A stretch of DNA of 64,000 nucleotides, taken from the NCBI GenBank assembly GCA_016744655.1, contig JADGDY010000001.1:850-64849 (forward strand). The letters are read 5' to 3'. The position numbers were made by a program, and so were the translations under genes. The notes beneath the pieces were generated by a model. It saw nothing but the letters and a program-made list of their open reading frames with translations. It searched no databases and was not told where the DNA came from. The DNA comes from Bacteroidales bacterium (GTDB taxonomy: Bacteria; Bacteroidota; Bacteroidia; Bacteroidales; UBA12170). Positions 45,890 to 55,046 of the stretch are shown in pieces. Each line of letters opens with the position of its first letter. The stretch's first letter is position 1.

Positions 45890-46828
45890 ATGAAGAAAAT
45901 AAAATTATATACAATAATGACTTTTGCCACCTTATTAATTGCTTTTAGCGGATGTAATAAAGATGAGCATGAGTTGGTTGACTTAAAAACCCCTACAGCC
46001 CTTAACCTATCCTATGAAATTGTTGGTGTTAGTGCCGAATTTCCAAATGGAGATGGAAGTGGTATGGTAGAGTTTACTGCAACAGCAAATAATGCAATAA
46101 CCTATACTTATGATTTTGGTGACGGAAGAGACGCTCAGATTGCACCAGAAGGTAAGCTAAGCTACCAATTCGCAACTAATGGAGTAAATCTTTATAATGT
46201 TACTGTTTCTGCAGTTGGAACTGGTGGAAATACTTCCACAAAAGTTGACCAAGTAGAAGTTTATAGCAGCTTTGAAGATGAAGAAGCATTAGAATTCTTA
46301 ACTGGTGGTAGCTCAAAAAATTGGTATTGGGCAAGCAATATAGCTGGTCATGCTGGTATGGGCCCAACTTCCGATGATTATGGAAACTTGGAATTCACAT
46401 GGGCTGCATGGTGGCAAATTGGCTCATGGGATACAGACAAAGCTTGTATGTATGATGCAGAGTTCGTTTTCACGAAAACTGATAATGGATTAACATTTGA
46501 GCAAACTGCTGGTCCTGCTTTTATTCCTGGAACCTATGCTGGAGATATTGGTGTAGATGGCGATGTTTGTCATAATACTGATGTGGTACCAGATTTATAC
46601 GGAGTGAAGAATGTAATGTTCTCACCATCCTCATCAAATGCTGCATTAGCTGGTGAATACCGCGGAACAACCATGACACTTTCTGATAATGGAGTGATGT
46701 GTTGGTGGGTTGGTAGAAGTGAATATGATATCATAGATATTACTGAAACTACACTAACCGTAAGAATAATGGAAGATGAAACCAATACTTGGTATCACAC
46801 TTTTGTTAGCGAGAAACCAGTTCAATAA
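45890..46828 (+). CDS. PKD-containing surface lipoprotein, second glycan-binding candidate
   Basis: The 312-residue lipoprotein (cysteine at residue 22, FSGC) has a PKD-like domain at about residues 35-125 (TYTYDFGDGRDAQ is the usual YDFGDG motif), then a C-terminal domain that starts with SSKNWYWASNIAGHAGMGPT. That domain shares the general pattern of the repeats in the preceding 694-residue protein: GxGPxxxD, a WW segment, KACMYDAEFVF in place of RACFFDDEYVF, and a closing WYHTF. I start it at the ATG 45890, not the GTG three bases earlier. A hairpin terminator follows directly. It probably binds beta-glucan with its neighbour. Confidence 0.82.
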   Translation: MKKIKLYTIMTFATLLIAFSGCNKDEHELVDLKTPTALNLSYEIVGVSAEFPNGDGSGMVEFTATANNAITYTYDFGDGRDAQIAPEGKLSYQFATNGVNLYNVTVSAVGTGGNTSTKVDQVEVYSSFEDEEALEFLTGGSSKNWYWASNIAGHAGMGPTSDDYGNLEFTWAAWWQIGSWDTDKACMYDAEFVFTKTDNGLTFEQTAGPAFIPGTYAGDIGVDGDVCHNTDVVPDLYGVKNVMFSPSSSNAALAGEYRGTTMTLSDNGVMCWWVGRSEYDIIDITETTLTVRIMEDETNTWYHTFVSEKPVQ

Positions 46829-46833
46829 ATAAT

Positions 46834-46869
46834 AAGAGGGTTCCAGTAAGCAATATTGGATTCCCTCTT
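46834..46869 (+). terminator. Hairpin terminator after the susCD/surface-protein genes
   Basis: AAGAGGG-TTCCA...TTGGA-TTCCCTCTT pairs as an 11-12-bp stem with small bulges, followed by CTTTATACTT. It lies just after the stop at 46828 and would separate the transport genes from the enzyme genes. Confidence 0.7.
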
Positions 46870-46883
46870 CTTTATACTTAGTG

Positions 46884-47035
46884 CCTGAACGAAAACTTTA
46901 CATTTACCCTGCGTCTCTCGCAAGAAAGCTTCGAGAACAAGGCTTGGTTTTTGTGAAAATCAAGGAGTTGACTTTTGTCAATGACTGTTTTTAGAAAAAG
47001 CATAACGCTTTATTGGAGTTTTCTGGCAGAGACTA
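46884..47035 (+). repeat. Interspersed MITE-like repeat, copy 2
   Basis: The body at 46907-47035 matches copy 1 (19500-19627) over nearly its whole length, with AGAAAGCTTCGAGAACAAGG, CAAGGAGTTGACTTT and AAAAAGCATAACGCTTTATT. The left end (GAACGAAAACTTT) is degenerate relative to copy 1 while the right end GGAGTTTTCTGGCAGAGACTA is well kept. It lies between the surface-protein gene and the first GH16 gene. Confidence 0.75.
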
Positions 47036-47051
47036 TTTAAAACCCATAATC

Positions 47052-48353
47052 ATGAATACACGTTATAAAATCAGCTTGATTTCAATATTGCTTACATTGA
47101 TATTTTTCTCTTGTAGTAAAGAGGAAGAATCAGATTTTACTGTCAATTTCAATACTGAATACTTGGATGATAATACTGTTGTTTTTTCAAATGCCTCCTC
47201 AGGAGAATACTATTCTTTGACTTGGGATTTTGGAAATGGAGACATTATTACCACCACTGATAAAAAAGAAACCTTTCAAATTTTCTATTCATTAAAAGGA
47301 GATTATCAAGTTAGTTTAAAAGGTTTGGATTATAGTGGTACAACTAAAACTAACTCGCAGACCCTGAGCATTAGCGAATCTGTGATTTCTGAACTAGAGC
47401 CTAGTTTTACTGCTGTTCCTAATGAAGGAAATCCAAATTATATCCTCCTCAGCAATACCACAGAGGGCGAATACGATTCTTTCAAATGGAAATATCGTGA
47501 CGAAATAGTGAATGATGAGAATGATTATTTGGCCTATTTCCCTTTGGCTGGTGATTATGAAATTGAACTTCAGGTAATCAGTGGAGAGGAAATGTTTTCT
47601 GAGCTTCAAATGATTACTATTGCTGAAGATGATCAAGGGAATCCAAATTTATTGTGGTCAGAAGAATTTAACTATACAGGATTACCTGATGCTAATATTT
47701 GGAATATGGAAACCGGCGGAGGAGGCTGGGGAAATAACGAGCTCCAGAATTATACCGACAGAGAAGACAATGCCAGTGTTGGTGGAGGTTACCTAACCAT
47801 TACAGCTAAAGAAGAGGTTTATGGTGGAAGAGATTATACTTCTGCTAGAATCACTACTCAGAATAAATTCGACTTTAAATATGGTAGAATAGAAGCCCGT
47901 ATCAAGCTACCTTATGGACAAGGTATTTGGCCTGCTTTCTGGATGTTGGGAGCGAATTTTAATTCTGTTGGATGGCCTTCTTGTGGTGAAATCGACATTA
48001 TGGAATTAGTTGGTGGCGACGATAGAGATAATGTTAGTCATTCAACTCTGCATTGGGATAATGCTGGTCAACATGCCTCTTATGGTGAATCATTTACATT
48101 AACGAATGGAATTTTTGCAGATGATTTCCACATATTTAGTGTGGAATGGGATGAGCAAGAAATTAAAGGATTTGTAGACGGTACACAGTTTTTTGTAGCT
48201 GATATAACACCAAGTGGTTTGAGTGAATTCCATGATAATTTCTTTCTCATTTTAAATGTTGCTGTTGGTGGTAATTGGCCTGGTTCCCCAAATGCCAGCA
48301 CTACCTTCCCTCAAACCATGCAAGTAGATTATATCAGAGTTTATAATAACTAG
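47052..48353 (+). CDS. GH16 laminarinase lipoprotein with PKD-like domains
   Basis: The 433-residue lipoprotein (cysteine at residue 21) has two PKD-like units at about residues 30-108 and 115-192, then a GH16 catalytic domain at about 200-433. The catalytic motif GEIDIMELVG gives nucleophile E313, D315 and acid/base E318; EIDIME is the form typical of beta-1,3-glucanases of the laminarinase group. GWGNNELQNYTDR and IKLPYGQGIWPAFWMLG are other family blocks. It should cut beta-1,3-glucan chains at the cell surface. I start it at 47052 because the signal peptide begins there; the frame open from 47013 only extends into the upstream repeat. Confidence 0.94.
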   Translation: MNTRYKISLISILLTLIFFSCSKEEESDFTVNFNTEYLDDNTVVFSNASSGEYYSLTWDFGNGDIITTTDKKETFQIFYSLKGDYQVSLKGLDYSGTTKTNSQTLSISESVISELEPSFTAVPNEGNPNYILLSNTTEGEYDSFKWKYRDEIVNDENDYLAYFPLAGDYEIELQVISGEEMFSELQMITIAEDDQGNPNLLWSEEFNYTGLPDANIWNMETGGGGWGNNELQNYTDREDNASVGGGYLTITAKEEVYGGRDYTSARITTQNKFDFKYGRIEARIKLPYGQGIWPAFWMLGANFNSVGWPSCGEIDIMELVGGDDRDNVSHSTLHWDNAGQHASYGESFTLTNGIFADDFHIFSVEWDEQEIKGFVDGTQFFVADITPSGLSEFHDNFFLILNVAVGGNWPGSPNASTTFPQTMQVDYIRVYNN

Positions 48354-48357
48354 CCTT

Positions 48358-49182
48358 ATGAAAATAGTAATAAATTTTCTGGTCATTATAAGTTTAGGAA
48401 TACTCATGACAAATTGCGATTCAAACCCAAAATCTCCCGCCACAAAAGAAGGGGAGTGGAAATTGGTTTGGCAAGATGACTTTAGCTATACCGGGCTTCC
48501 CGATTCCACAAAATGGGATTACGATACTGAAGGGAATTCTGCAGGTTGGGGAAATAATGAAGCACAACATTATACCAAATTGGATAAAAACAATGCTTGG
48601 GTAGAAAATGGGATTCTGAAAATTACAGCCAGAAAAGACAGTGTTGGAGGGAAACAGTTTTCTTCAGCACGATTGATGTCAAAAGCCAATTGGCAATACG
48701 GGAAAATCGAAGTAAGTGCAAAAGTACCACCTGCTCGTGGAACCTGGTCAGCTATATGGATGATGCCCGGAGGATGGTCTTTTAATGATGGCAATTGGCC
48801 AGACATTGGAGAAATCGACATTATGGAACATGTAGGTCACGATTTGGGAGTTATTCATGCTTCAGCCCATTCCAAAGACTATCAATGGCAAAAAAACACT
48901 CAAAAAACAGCTACTATCTTAAATGCTACAGCTCATGAGGAATTCCACTCTTATATCCTAGAATGGAGCCCTGAAGTATTAAAGTTCTATGTGGACAATC
49001 AGCTCTATTTAACTTATGAAAACGAAGGCCTTGGAGAATCAAAATGGCCCTACGATAAACCTTTTTATCTGATATTAAATGTTGCTATTGGTGGTGCATG
49101 GGGAGATATGAAAGGTATAGATGAACAAGCCTTCCCACAGACTATGGAAGTAGATTTTGTAAAAGTATATCAACAAGAATAA
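48358..49182 (+). CDS. GH16 laminarinase lipoprotein (single domain)
   Basis: The 274-residue lipoprotein (cysteine at residue 20) consists of a GH16 domain only. The catalytic motif GEIDIMEHVG supplies E152, D154 and E157. GWGNNEAQHYTKLDKNNAWV near residue 63 and PARGTWSAIWMMPGG near residue 125 are conserved subsite segments. It differs from the upstream GH16 by lacking PKD domains and by a different loop after the motif (HDLGVIHASAHS). It probably works with that enzyme as a second endo-beta-1,3-glucanase. The two genes are four bases apart. Confidence 0.95.
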   Translation: MKIVINFLVIISLGILMTNCDSNPKSPATKEGEWKLVWQDDFSYTGLPDSTKWDYDTEGNSAGWGNNEAQHYTKLDKNNAWVENGILKITARKDSVGGKQFSSARLMSKANWQYGKIEVSAKVPPARGTWSAIWMMPGGWSFNDGNWPDIGEIDIMEHVGHDLGVIHASAHSKDYQWQKNTQKTATILNATAHEEFHSYILEWSPEVLKFYVDNQLYLTYENEGLGESKWPYDKPFYLILNVAIGGAWGDMKGIDEQAFPQTMEVDFVKVYQQE

Positions 49183-49256
49183 ATAAAACCAATCTTTCTA
49201 TTACTCGATAATTCTAAAACAAAACAAATTGAATATAAAAACTTAAAACCTTTATT

Positions 49257-50519
49257 ATGAAACAAGTATTTACATTTTTAGCTTTATTTATTGGCATCAT
49301 TACAGTGAATGCGCAATATATTTATAACGATTTTGATGATAATCAGAACGAAGTAGTTATGGGTTGGCCTAATGGTGCAACTACAGTAGCTAATCCTGAT
49401 GCCAGTGGTATTAATACCAGTGCAAACGTTGGTGAATGGGTAAGAAGTGGAGAACAATGGGCACATATGTATATGGAATTGAATGGAGCCATCGACTTTA
49501 CTACAGGTACAACTTTTGAATTAAAAGGTCACTTTCCAATTGCTTGTCAAACGCTATTAAAACTCGAATCAGCTGATGGAGCTTTTGTTGAAGTATCTGT
49601 GGATGTTACTACTACAGGAGAATGGGTACAATTAAGTTATGATTTCGCCGGTGCAGAATCTGGAATTTATAATAAAGTAGTCATCTTCTTCGATTTTGCA
49701 GTAAGCGCTGACAATACTTTCTATATAGATGATATTCAAGGACCAGCTTTTAATGATGCTCCTCCTCCAACACAAATTGACCTACCTATTAATTTCGATG
49801 ACGAGAATCTTAATTATGGTTTAATTGATTTTGGTGGAAATGCTTCATCAATTATTGTTGACCCAGAAAATACTGATAACAAAGTGGCACAATCTATAAA
49901 AACTGATGCTGCTGAATTATGGGCAGGAACTACTGTTGGTGGAAATGCTGGTTTTGCAAATCCTATACCTTTTGTTGAGGGTCAAACTTCTATGACAGTT
50001 TCTGTTTGGTCTCCTGAAGCTGGAATTCCAGTAAGATTAAAAGTAGAGGATGCTGGTGACCCAACTATGTCTGTTGAAACTGAAGCCATGACTACAGTAG
50101 CAGAAGCATGGGAAGTACTAACTTTCGACTTTAGCAATGAAGCAACTGGTACTGCAGCTATCAACTTCGATTATAACTATAATAAAATAAGTATTTTCTT
50201 CAACTTTGGAATCACTGGTGCCGAAGCTGGCGAACAAACTTACTATTGGGATAATGTTGAATTCCTAGAAGATGGAGTATCAATTAGCGAATTTAGCATA
50301 GAGGAATTCACAGTGTATCCTAACCCTGCAACAAGCTATATTAATCTTCCTACAGGAAGTAATGATATTAAAATCTATTCAATCTCAGGAACTATGGTTT
50401 CTGAATCTAGGTCATCTGATTTAAGTGTAGATGTTAGTGAACTTTCAAAGGGAGCATATTTCATTTATTCCCAAAATAATGATGGCAAAGTCTATCATTC
50501 AAAATTTATCAAGCAATAA
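49257..50519 (+). CDS. T9SS-secreted protein with two CBM-like beta-sandwich modules
   Basis: The 420-residue protein has a signal peptide (VFTFLALFIGIITVNAQ) and two related modules at about residues 20-165 and 175-345. Both resemble the 209-362 module of the lipoprotein at 43794; compare NPDASGINTSANVGEW, VVIFFDFAVSADNTFYIDDI and NFDDENLNYGLIDFGGNASS. A C-terminal type A sorting domain follows (EEFTVYPNPATSYINLP ... GAYFIYSQNNDGKVYHSKFI), directing it through the type IX system to the surface or outside. No catalytic residues are apparent, so it is more likely a glucan-binding scaffold than an enzyme. Confidence 0.87.
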   Translation: MKQVFTFLALFIGIITVNAQYIYNDFDDNQNEVVMGWPNGATTVANPDASGINTSANVGEWVRSGEQWAHMYMELNGAIDFTTGTTFELKGHFPIACQTLLKLESADGAFVEVSVDVTTTGEWVQLSYDFAGAESGIYNKVVIFFDFAVSADNTFYIDDIQGPAFNDAPPPTQIDLPINFDDENLNYGLIDFGGNASSIIVDPENTDNKVAQSIKTDAAELWAGTTVGGNAGFANPIPFVEGQTSMTVSVWSPEAGIPVRLKVEDAGDPTMSVETEAMTTVAEAWEVLTFDFSNEATGTAAINFDYNYNKISIFFNFGITGAEAGEQTYYWDNVEFLEDGVSISEFSIEEFTVYPNPATSYINLPTGSNDIKIYSISGTMVSESRSSDLSVDVSELSKGAYFIYSQNNDGKVYHSKFIKQ

Positions 50520-50541
50520 GGATGATTTGGTAATTATTTGA

Positions 50542-50563
50542 GGAGGGTGGGGGTTTTTCCTCC
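50542..50563 (+). terminator. Possible weak terminator after the T9SS protein
   Basis: GGAGG...CCTCC around a G/T-rich loop (GGTGGGGGTTTTT) lies 23 bases after the stop. The T-run is in the loop, so this is only a moderate candidate. Confidence 0.35.
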
Positions 50564-50576
50564 GCCCATTTTTCCC

Positions 50577-50650
50577 CAAGGAGTTGACTTTTGTCAATAA
50601 CTGTTTTCAGAAAAAGCATAACACTTTATCGGAGTTTTCTTGCAGAGAAT
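50577..50650 (+). repeat. Interspersed MITE-like repeat, copy 3 (partial)
   Basis: Only the right half of the element is present: CAAGGAGTTGACTTTTGTCA, CTGTTTTCAGAAAAAGCATA and GGAGTTTTCTTGCAGAGA are shared with copies 1 and 2. It lies between the T9SS-secreted protein and the phosphorylase gene. Confidence 0.75.
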
Positions 50651-50684
50651 AATTAGACATCAACCAAAAAATAATATAGTTTAA

Positions 50685-53600
50685 ATGAATAAGGATAGAA
50701 TTTATATTGGAAACCATGATGTTACTTCTACTCATAAAGAAGTAACTGGTCAGTTTGTGGAGTTTGAAGGTGAAAAATACTATCAAATCCAGAATTATAA
50801 TGAAATGACTGATTTCTTTATCAGTGTGGTGAGCGATTCTGACCATTGGATGTTTATTTCAAGCAATGGCTCTTTGTCTGCTGGACGAAAAGACAGAAAC
50901 AAAGCCCTATTTCCCTATTATACCGACGATAAAATACACGACTATAAAGGAATTACTGGAAGCAGCTCACACTTTCTTGTTGAGGCTAAAAGCTGCACAA
51001 AACTGTGGAATCCTTTCACAGAAGAATCAGAGAAGTTTTATTCCATCAGCCGAAATCTATACAAAAGTGTTTATGGCAACAGCATTATATTCGAAGAGCT
51101 CAATCACGATTTAGAGCTGAGCTTTCGTTACGGATGGTTTAATAGTGAGCAGTTTGGTTTTGTAAAAAAATCATCACTACATAACCTCTCAAATGATACT
51201 TTGAAAGTGAAAATGCTCGATGGTATAAAAAACATTCTTCCTTATGGTGTCGATTATAATTTTCAAAACGAATACAGTAATTTGCTCGATGCCTATAAAA
51301 AGAGTGAATTAATAAAAGGAAGCACTTTAGGTTTATATATGCTCAGTGCCATTCCTGTGGATAGAGCAGAGCCTAGCGAAGCATTAAAAACCACAGCGGT
51401 TTGGTCAAAAGGAGAATTTTCTAAGAGTAGCATCCTCATTTCCGATAAACAAGTAGAGCAGTTTATGCAAGGAATTGATATCAATCCTGAATATGATATT
51501 AGAGCCACAAGAGGAGCCTACTTTATATCATCAGAATTAGAACTAAATGCAAAGCAGAAAAACACTTGGTTAACAGTGGCTGAAATCAATTTGGATTCTA
51601 GTCAGCTTTCTAACCTTCAGCAATGGTTAGCCAATACTCAAGATATAGAACAACTCGTATTACAAGACATAGAAAAAGGAAGCAATAAGCTCAAGAAAAT
51701 GGTTTCTTATGCTGATGGTTTTCAGGTAACCAATACCGATTTGTGTTGCGTGCGTCACTACTCCAACACCATGTTTAACATCATGCGTGGAGGTGTTTTT
51801 ACCGATAACTATCAGGTAATAGCCAGAGATTTTAAGCAGTATTTATGGGAAATCAATAAGCTGCTTTTTAAAGAACACCAAAACTGGCTCGAGCAGATTC
51901 CTCAAAGCATCTCCTATATCGATTTACTTTCTGAAGTAAAAGAACTCAATAATTCCGATTTATTGAGGATTGTATACGAATACCTTCCTCTTACTTTTAG
52001 CCGCCGTCATGGTGACCCAAGTCGACCTTGGAATCAGTTTTCTGTGGAAACCAAGAATGAGGATGGCAGTGTAAAATATAACTACCAAGGCAATTGGCGC
52101 GATATCTTCCAGAACTGGGAAGCACTCTCGTATTCCTTCCCTGAATTTATAGAAGGCATCATCAGCAAGTTTGTAAATGCCTCAACCATTGATGGATATA
52201 ATCCTTACAGAATCATGCGCGATGGTATTGATTGGGAATCTCCAAATCCAGACGACCCTTGGGCATATATAGGATATTGGGGCGACCATCAAATTATTTA
52301 TCTTCAAAAATTACTCGAGCTGTCTAATAATTTCCACCCTGGAAAATTAGATGAAATGCTCACTAGCGAGATATTCACCTATGCTAATGTTCCTTATCAA
52401 ATAAAGCCTTACGAAGATATTGTTGCCGACCCAAAAGATACCGTAGTATTCAATAATGAATTGAATCAGCAGATAAATTCTGAAGTAGAATATTTAGGTG
52501 CCGATGCCAAATTATTGAAAACTAAATCTACATCTCAGATTTATAAAGTCAATTTAAGCGAGAAGATATTGGCCACTTTGCTATCAAAAATGAGTAATTT
52601 CATTCCAGAAGCAGGAATTTGGCTTAATACACAAAGACCGGAATGGAATGATGCCAATAATGCATTGGTAGGAAATGGAACCTCAATGGTGACCCTATAT
52701 CATTTAAGAAGATTTTTGAAGTTCTGGGGTCAATATTTTGAAAATTCGCAACATAAATCAGTTCTGGTTTCTGAAGAGATAGCCAAGGTATTCACTGAGA
52801 TATTTCAAACCCTTAAAGCAAGCCAATTCCTACTTGCTGATGGATTTAGCGATAAGAACAGAAAGGAAATCGCTGATGTCTTAGGAAAGATTCACAGCAA
52901 ATTCAGAGAAGAAATCTATCAATATTCATTCTCAGGAGAGAAGAAAGAATTATCCACTCAAGATTTAAAATCGTTTTGTGATTTGTCTATTTCATTTTTG
53001 GACCAAAGCATTGAGAAGAATAAACGAGAGGATGGTTTATTTCATGCATACAACCTCATTAGTTTCCATGAAGATTCTGTTTCCATCGGCAATCTATATG
53101 AGATGTTAGAAGGACAAGTGGCCATTCTCAATTCGGGATATTTATCAGCTGAAGAAAGCTTAGCTGTCCTCGATTCGCTAAAGAAGAGCGACATCTATCG
53201 AAAAGACCAATACAGCTATATGCTCTATCCTAACCGTGAACTTCCTCGGTTTATAGAAAAAAATAATATCCCAAGCCATTTAATGACTCAGTCGGAATTA
53301 TTGAAGAAATTGGTAGAGGATGGCGAAGTATCCATCATTAAATCTGACAATAGTAATAATTGCCATTTTAATGGAATATTTACCAATGCCGCTGCCCTAG
53401 AAAAAGGTTTAAACGAGTTAAGAAAAGGAAGCTATAGTCATTTGGTAGAAGAAGAAAAAGAGCAGATTCTTCAGATTTATGAAAGCATATTTAACCATAA
53501 GGCTTTTACTGGAAGGTCTGGCACTTTCTATGGTTACGAAGGTTTGGGTTCTATTTATTGGCATATGGTTTCAAAGCTATTATTGGCCACACAAGAAGTC

Positions 53601-54149
53601 TACCTCACAGCCCTAGAACACGGTGCTGATAAGGATATGCTAGGAAAATTAAAGAATCATTATTACGAAATTAAAGCGGGAATAGGATTATATAAATCGC
53701 CAAAATTATATGGTGCTTTCCCTACGGATGCCTATTCACACACTCCGCTAGATTCTGGCGTGAAACAACCAGGTTTAACAGGTCAAGTGAAGGAAGATTT
53801 TATCTCCAGATTTGGAGAAATGGGTTTGTTTATCGACGACGGGAGAATCGTTTTTGAACCTTCTTTACTCAATGATGAGGAAATCCTCCAAAAGCCTCAA
53901 AACTTCGAATACATTTCATTGGCTGGACAAACAGAAAACATTGAATTACAAAAGAATCAATTAGGATTTACATTCTGTCAAGTCCCTATTGTATATAGCT
54001 TCTCTAATGAGCAAAGCATCATTATTACTATGCAAAATGGAAATACTGAAAAGCTACAAAGCAGTGGTTTAAGTACAGAATTCAGTCAATCTATTTTCCA
54101 AAGAAATGGAGAAATAAAATTAGTAGAAATCACATTTATAAAAGAATAA
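50685..54149 (+). CDS. GH94-like glucan phosphorylase of the GH149/GH161 type (beta-1,3-oligoglucan phosphorylase candidate)
   Basis: The 1154-residue protein has no signal peptide and is cytoplasmic. It carries the inverting-phosphorylase layout: an N-terminal super-beta-sandwich, then an (alpha/alpha)6 barrel. Key blocks are FSRRHGDPSRPWNQFS, NYQGNWRDIFQNWEALS near residue 465 and RPEWNDANNALVGNG near residue 650. The EWND segment corresponds to the DWND acid region of GH94. At about 1150 residues it is far longer than cellobiose phosphorylase (about 810) and equals the beta-1,3-glucan phosphorylase families GH149 and GH161. I cannot tell these two apart without alignment. The expected reaction is phosphorolysis of beta-1,3-oligoglucans to glucose 1-phosphate. 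A GH17 gene begins two bases after the stop. Confidence 0.82.
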   Translation: MNKDRIYIGNHDVTSTHKEVTGQFVEFEGEKYYQIQNYNEMTDFFISVVSDSDHWMFISSNGSLSAGRKDRNKALFPYYTDDKIHDYKGITGSSSHFLVEAKSCTKLWNPFTEESEKFYSISRNLYKSVYGNSIIFEELNHDLELSFRYGWFNSEQFGFVKKSSLHNLSNDTLKVKMLDGIKNILPYGVDYNFQNEYSNLLDAYKKSELIKGSTLGLYMLSAIPVDRAEPSEALKTTAVWSKGEFSKSSILISDKQVEQFMQGIDINPEYDIRATRGAYFISSELELNAKQKNTWLTVAEINLDSSQLSNLQQWLANTQDIEQLVLQDIEKGSNKLKKMVSYADGFQVTNTDLCCVRHYSNTMFNIMRGGVFTDNYQVIARDFKQYLWEINKLLFKEHQNWLEQIPQSISYIDLLSEVKELNNSDLLRIVYEYLPLTFSRRHGDPSRPWNQFSVETKNEDGSVKYNYQGNWRDIFQNWEALSYSFPEFIEGIISKFVNASTIDGYNPYRIMRDGIDWESPNPDDPWAYIGYWGDHQIIYLQKLLELSNNFHPGKLDEMLTSEIFTYANVPYQIKPYEDIVADPKDTVVFNNELNQQINSEVEYLGADAKLLKTKSTSQIYKVNLSEKILATLLSKMSNFIPEAGIWLNTQRPEWNDANNALVGNGTSMVTLYHLRRFLKFWGQYFENSQHKSVLVSEEIAKVFTEIFQTLKASQFLLADGFSDKNRKEIADVLGKIHSKFREEIYQYSFSGEKKELSTQDLKSFCDLSISFLDQSIEKNKREDGLFHAYNLISFHEDSVSIGNLYEMLEGQVAILNSGYLSAEESLAVLDSLKKSDIYRKDQYSYMLYPNRELPRFIEKNNIPSHLMTQSELLKKLVEDGEVSIIKSDNSNNCHFNGIFTNAAALEKGLNELRKGSYSHLVEEEKEQILQIYESIFNHKAFTGRSGTFYGYEGLGSIYWHMVSKLLLATQEVYLTALEHGADKDMLGKLKNHYYEIKAGIGLYKSPKLYGAFPTDAYSHTPLDSGVKQPGLTGQVKEDFISRFGEMGLFIDDGRIVFEPSLLNDEEILQKPQNFEYISLAGQTENIELQKNQLGFTFCQVPIVYSFSNEQSIIITMQNGNTEKLQSSGLSTEFSQSIFQRNGEIKLVEITFIKE

Positions 54150-54150
54150 A

Positions 54151-55035
54151 ATGTCGTTTAACAGCAAAAAAATATGGGCATTAACAGGTTTTAATGCTTT
54201 CAATAAAACACAGGACGAAATAGTTTCTCTTTTTCATGAATCTTTAAAAGAGCCCATGCATGGCTTATGTTTTAGCCCCTACGAAAACGAACAAAAGCCA
54301 GGGGAGCAACTATCAGAAGAGCAGGTGAGAAAACGATTGAAAATCATTCAACCTCATACCAATTGGCTAAGGTCTTTTTCTTGTACCGAAGGAAATGAAT
54401 TGATACCTGAAATAGCTCATCAAATGGGAATGAAAACCCTAGTTGGCGCTTGGTTAGGAAAAGACAAAGAGATAAACGAGCTTGAGATTTCTAGATTGAT
54501 AAAACTGGCCAAAGATGGTCATGTGGATATTGCAGTGGTTGGAAACGAAGTCTTGTATAGAGGAGACTTAACAGAAACAGAATTACTAGATTATATCAAT
54601 CGAGTAAAAAAGGAAATTCCAGAAGTTTCAGTGGGGTATGTGGATGCGTATTACGAGTTTGAAAACCATCCTCAAATTACTGAAGCTTGCGATGTGATTT
54701 TAGCCAACTGCTATCCATTTTGGGAAGGATGTAGCATAGATTATTCCTTGCTCTATATGAAAGATATGTATGCTAGAGCAAAGAAAGTTGCCAATGGTAA
54801 AAAGGTAATCATCACCGAAACAGGATGGCCAAGCCAAGGAGAAAAGCTGCACGGAGCCCAGCCAGGTGAATTCAATGCCATGACATATTTCCTCAATGCG
54901 CAAGCTTGGTCAAAAGAAGAAGATATAGAAATGTTCTACTTCTCCTCTTTCGATGAATCTTGGAAAGAAGATTCAGAAGGCGATGTGGGACCATTTTGGG
55001 GATTATGGAATTCAAATGAAAAATTGAAATATTAA
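54151..55035 (+). CDS. GH17 glycoside hydrolase lacking a signal peptide (cytoplasmic candidate)
   Basis: The 294-residue protein is a GH17 (beta/alpha)8 enzyme. The acid/base glutamate is E133 in VVGNEVLYRG and the nucleophile E223 in IITETGWPSQG, both exact family motifs. CYPFWEG and FYFSSFDESWK form the substrate cleft. There is no signal peptide or lipobox at the start (MSFNSKKIWALTGFN), so the enzyme should be cytoplasmic, unlike the next gene. It follows the phosphorylase by two bases. A role as endo-beta-1,3-glucanase or transglycosylase that sizes oligosaccharides for the phosphorylase is inferred. Confidence 0.9.
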   Translation: MSFNSKKIWALTGFNAFNKTQDEIVSLFHESLKEPMHGLCFSPYENEQKPGEQLSEEQVRKRLKIIQPHTNWLRSFSCTEGNELIPEIAHQMGMKTLVGAWLGKDKEINELEISRLIKLAKDGHVDIAVVGNEVLYRGDLTETELLDYINRVKKEIPEVSVGYVDAYYEFENHPQITEACDVILANCYPFWEGCSIDYSLLYMKDMYARAKKVANGKKVIITETGWPSQGEKLHGAQPGEFNAMTYFLNAQAWSKEEDIEMFYFSSFDESWKEDSEGDVGPFWGLWNSNEKLKY

Positions 55036-55046
55036 GGTAAGTGCTA

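Noticed and set aside
47013-47051. Earlier start for the first GH16 gene
   Set aside because: The extra 13 codons come from the right end of the interspersed repeat and would bury the lipoprotein signal that starts cleanly at 47052.
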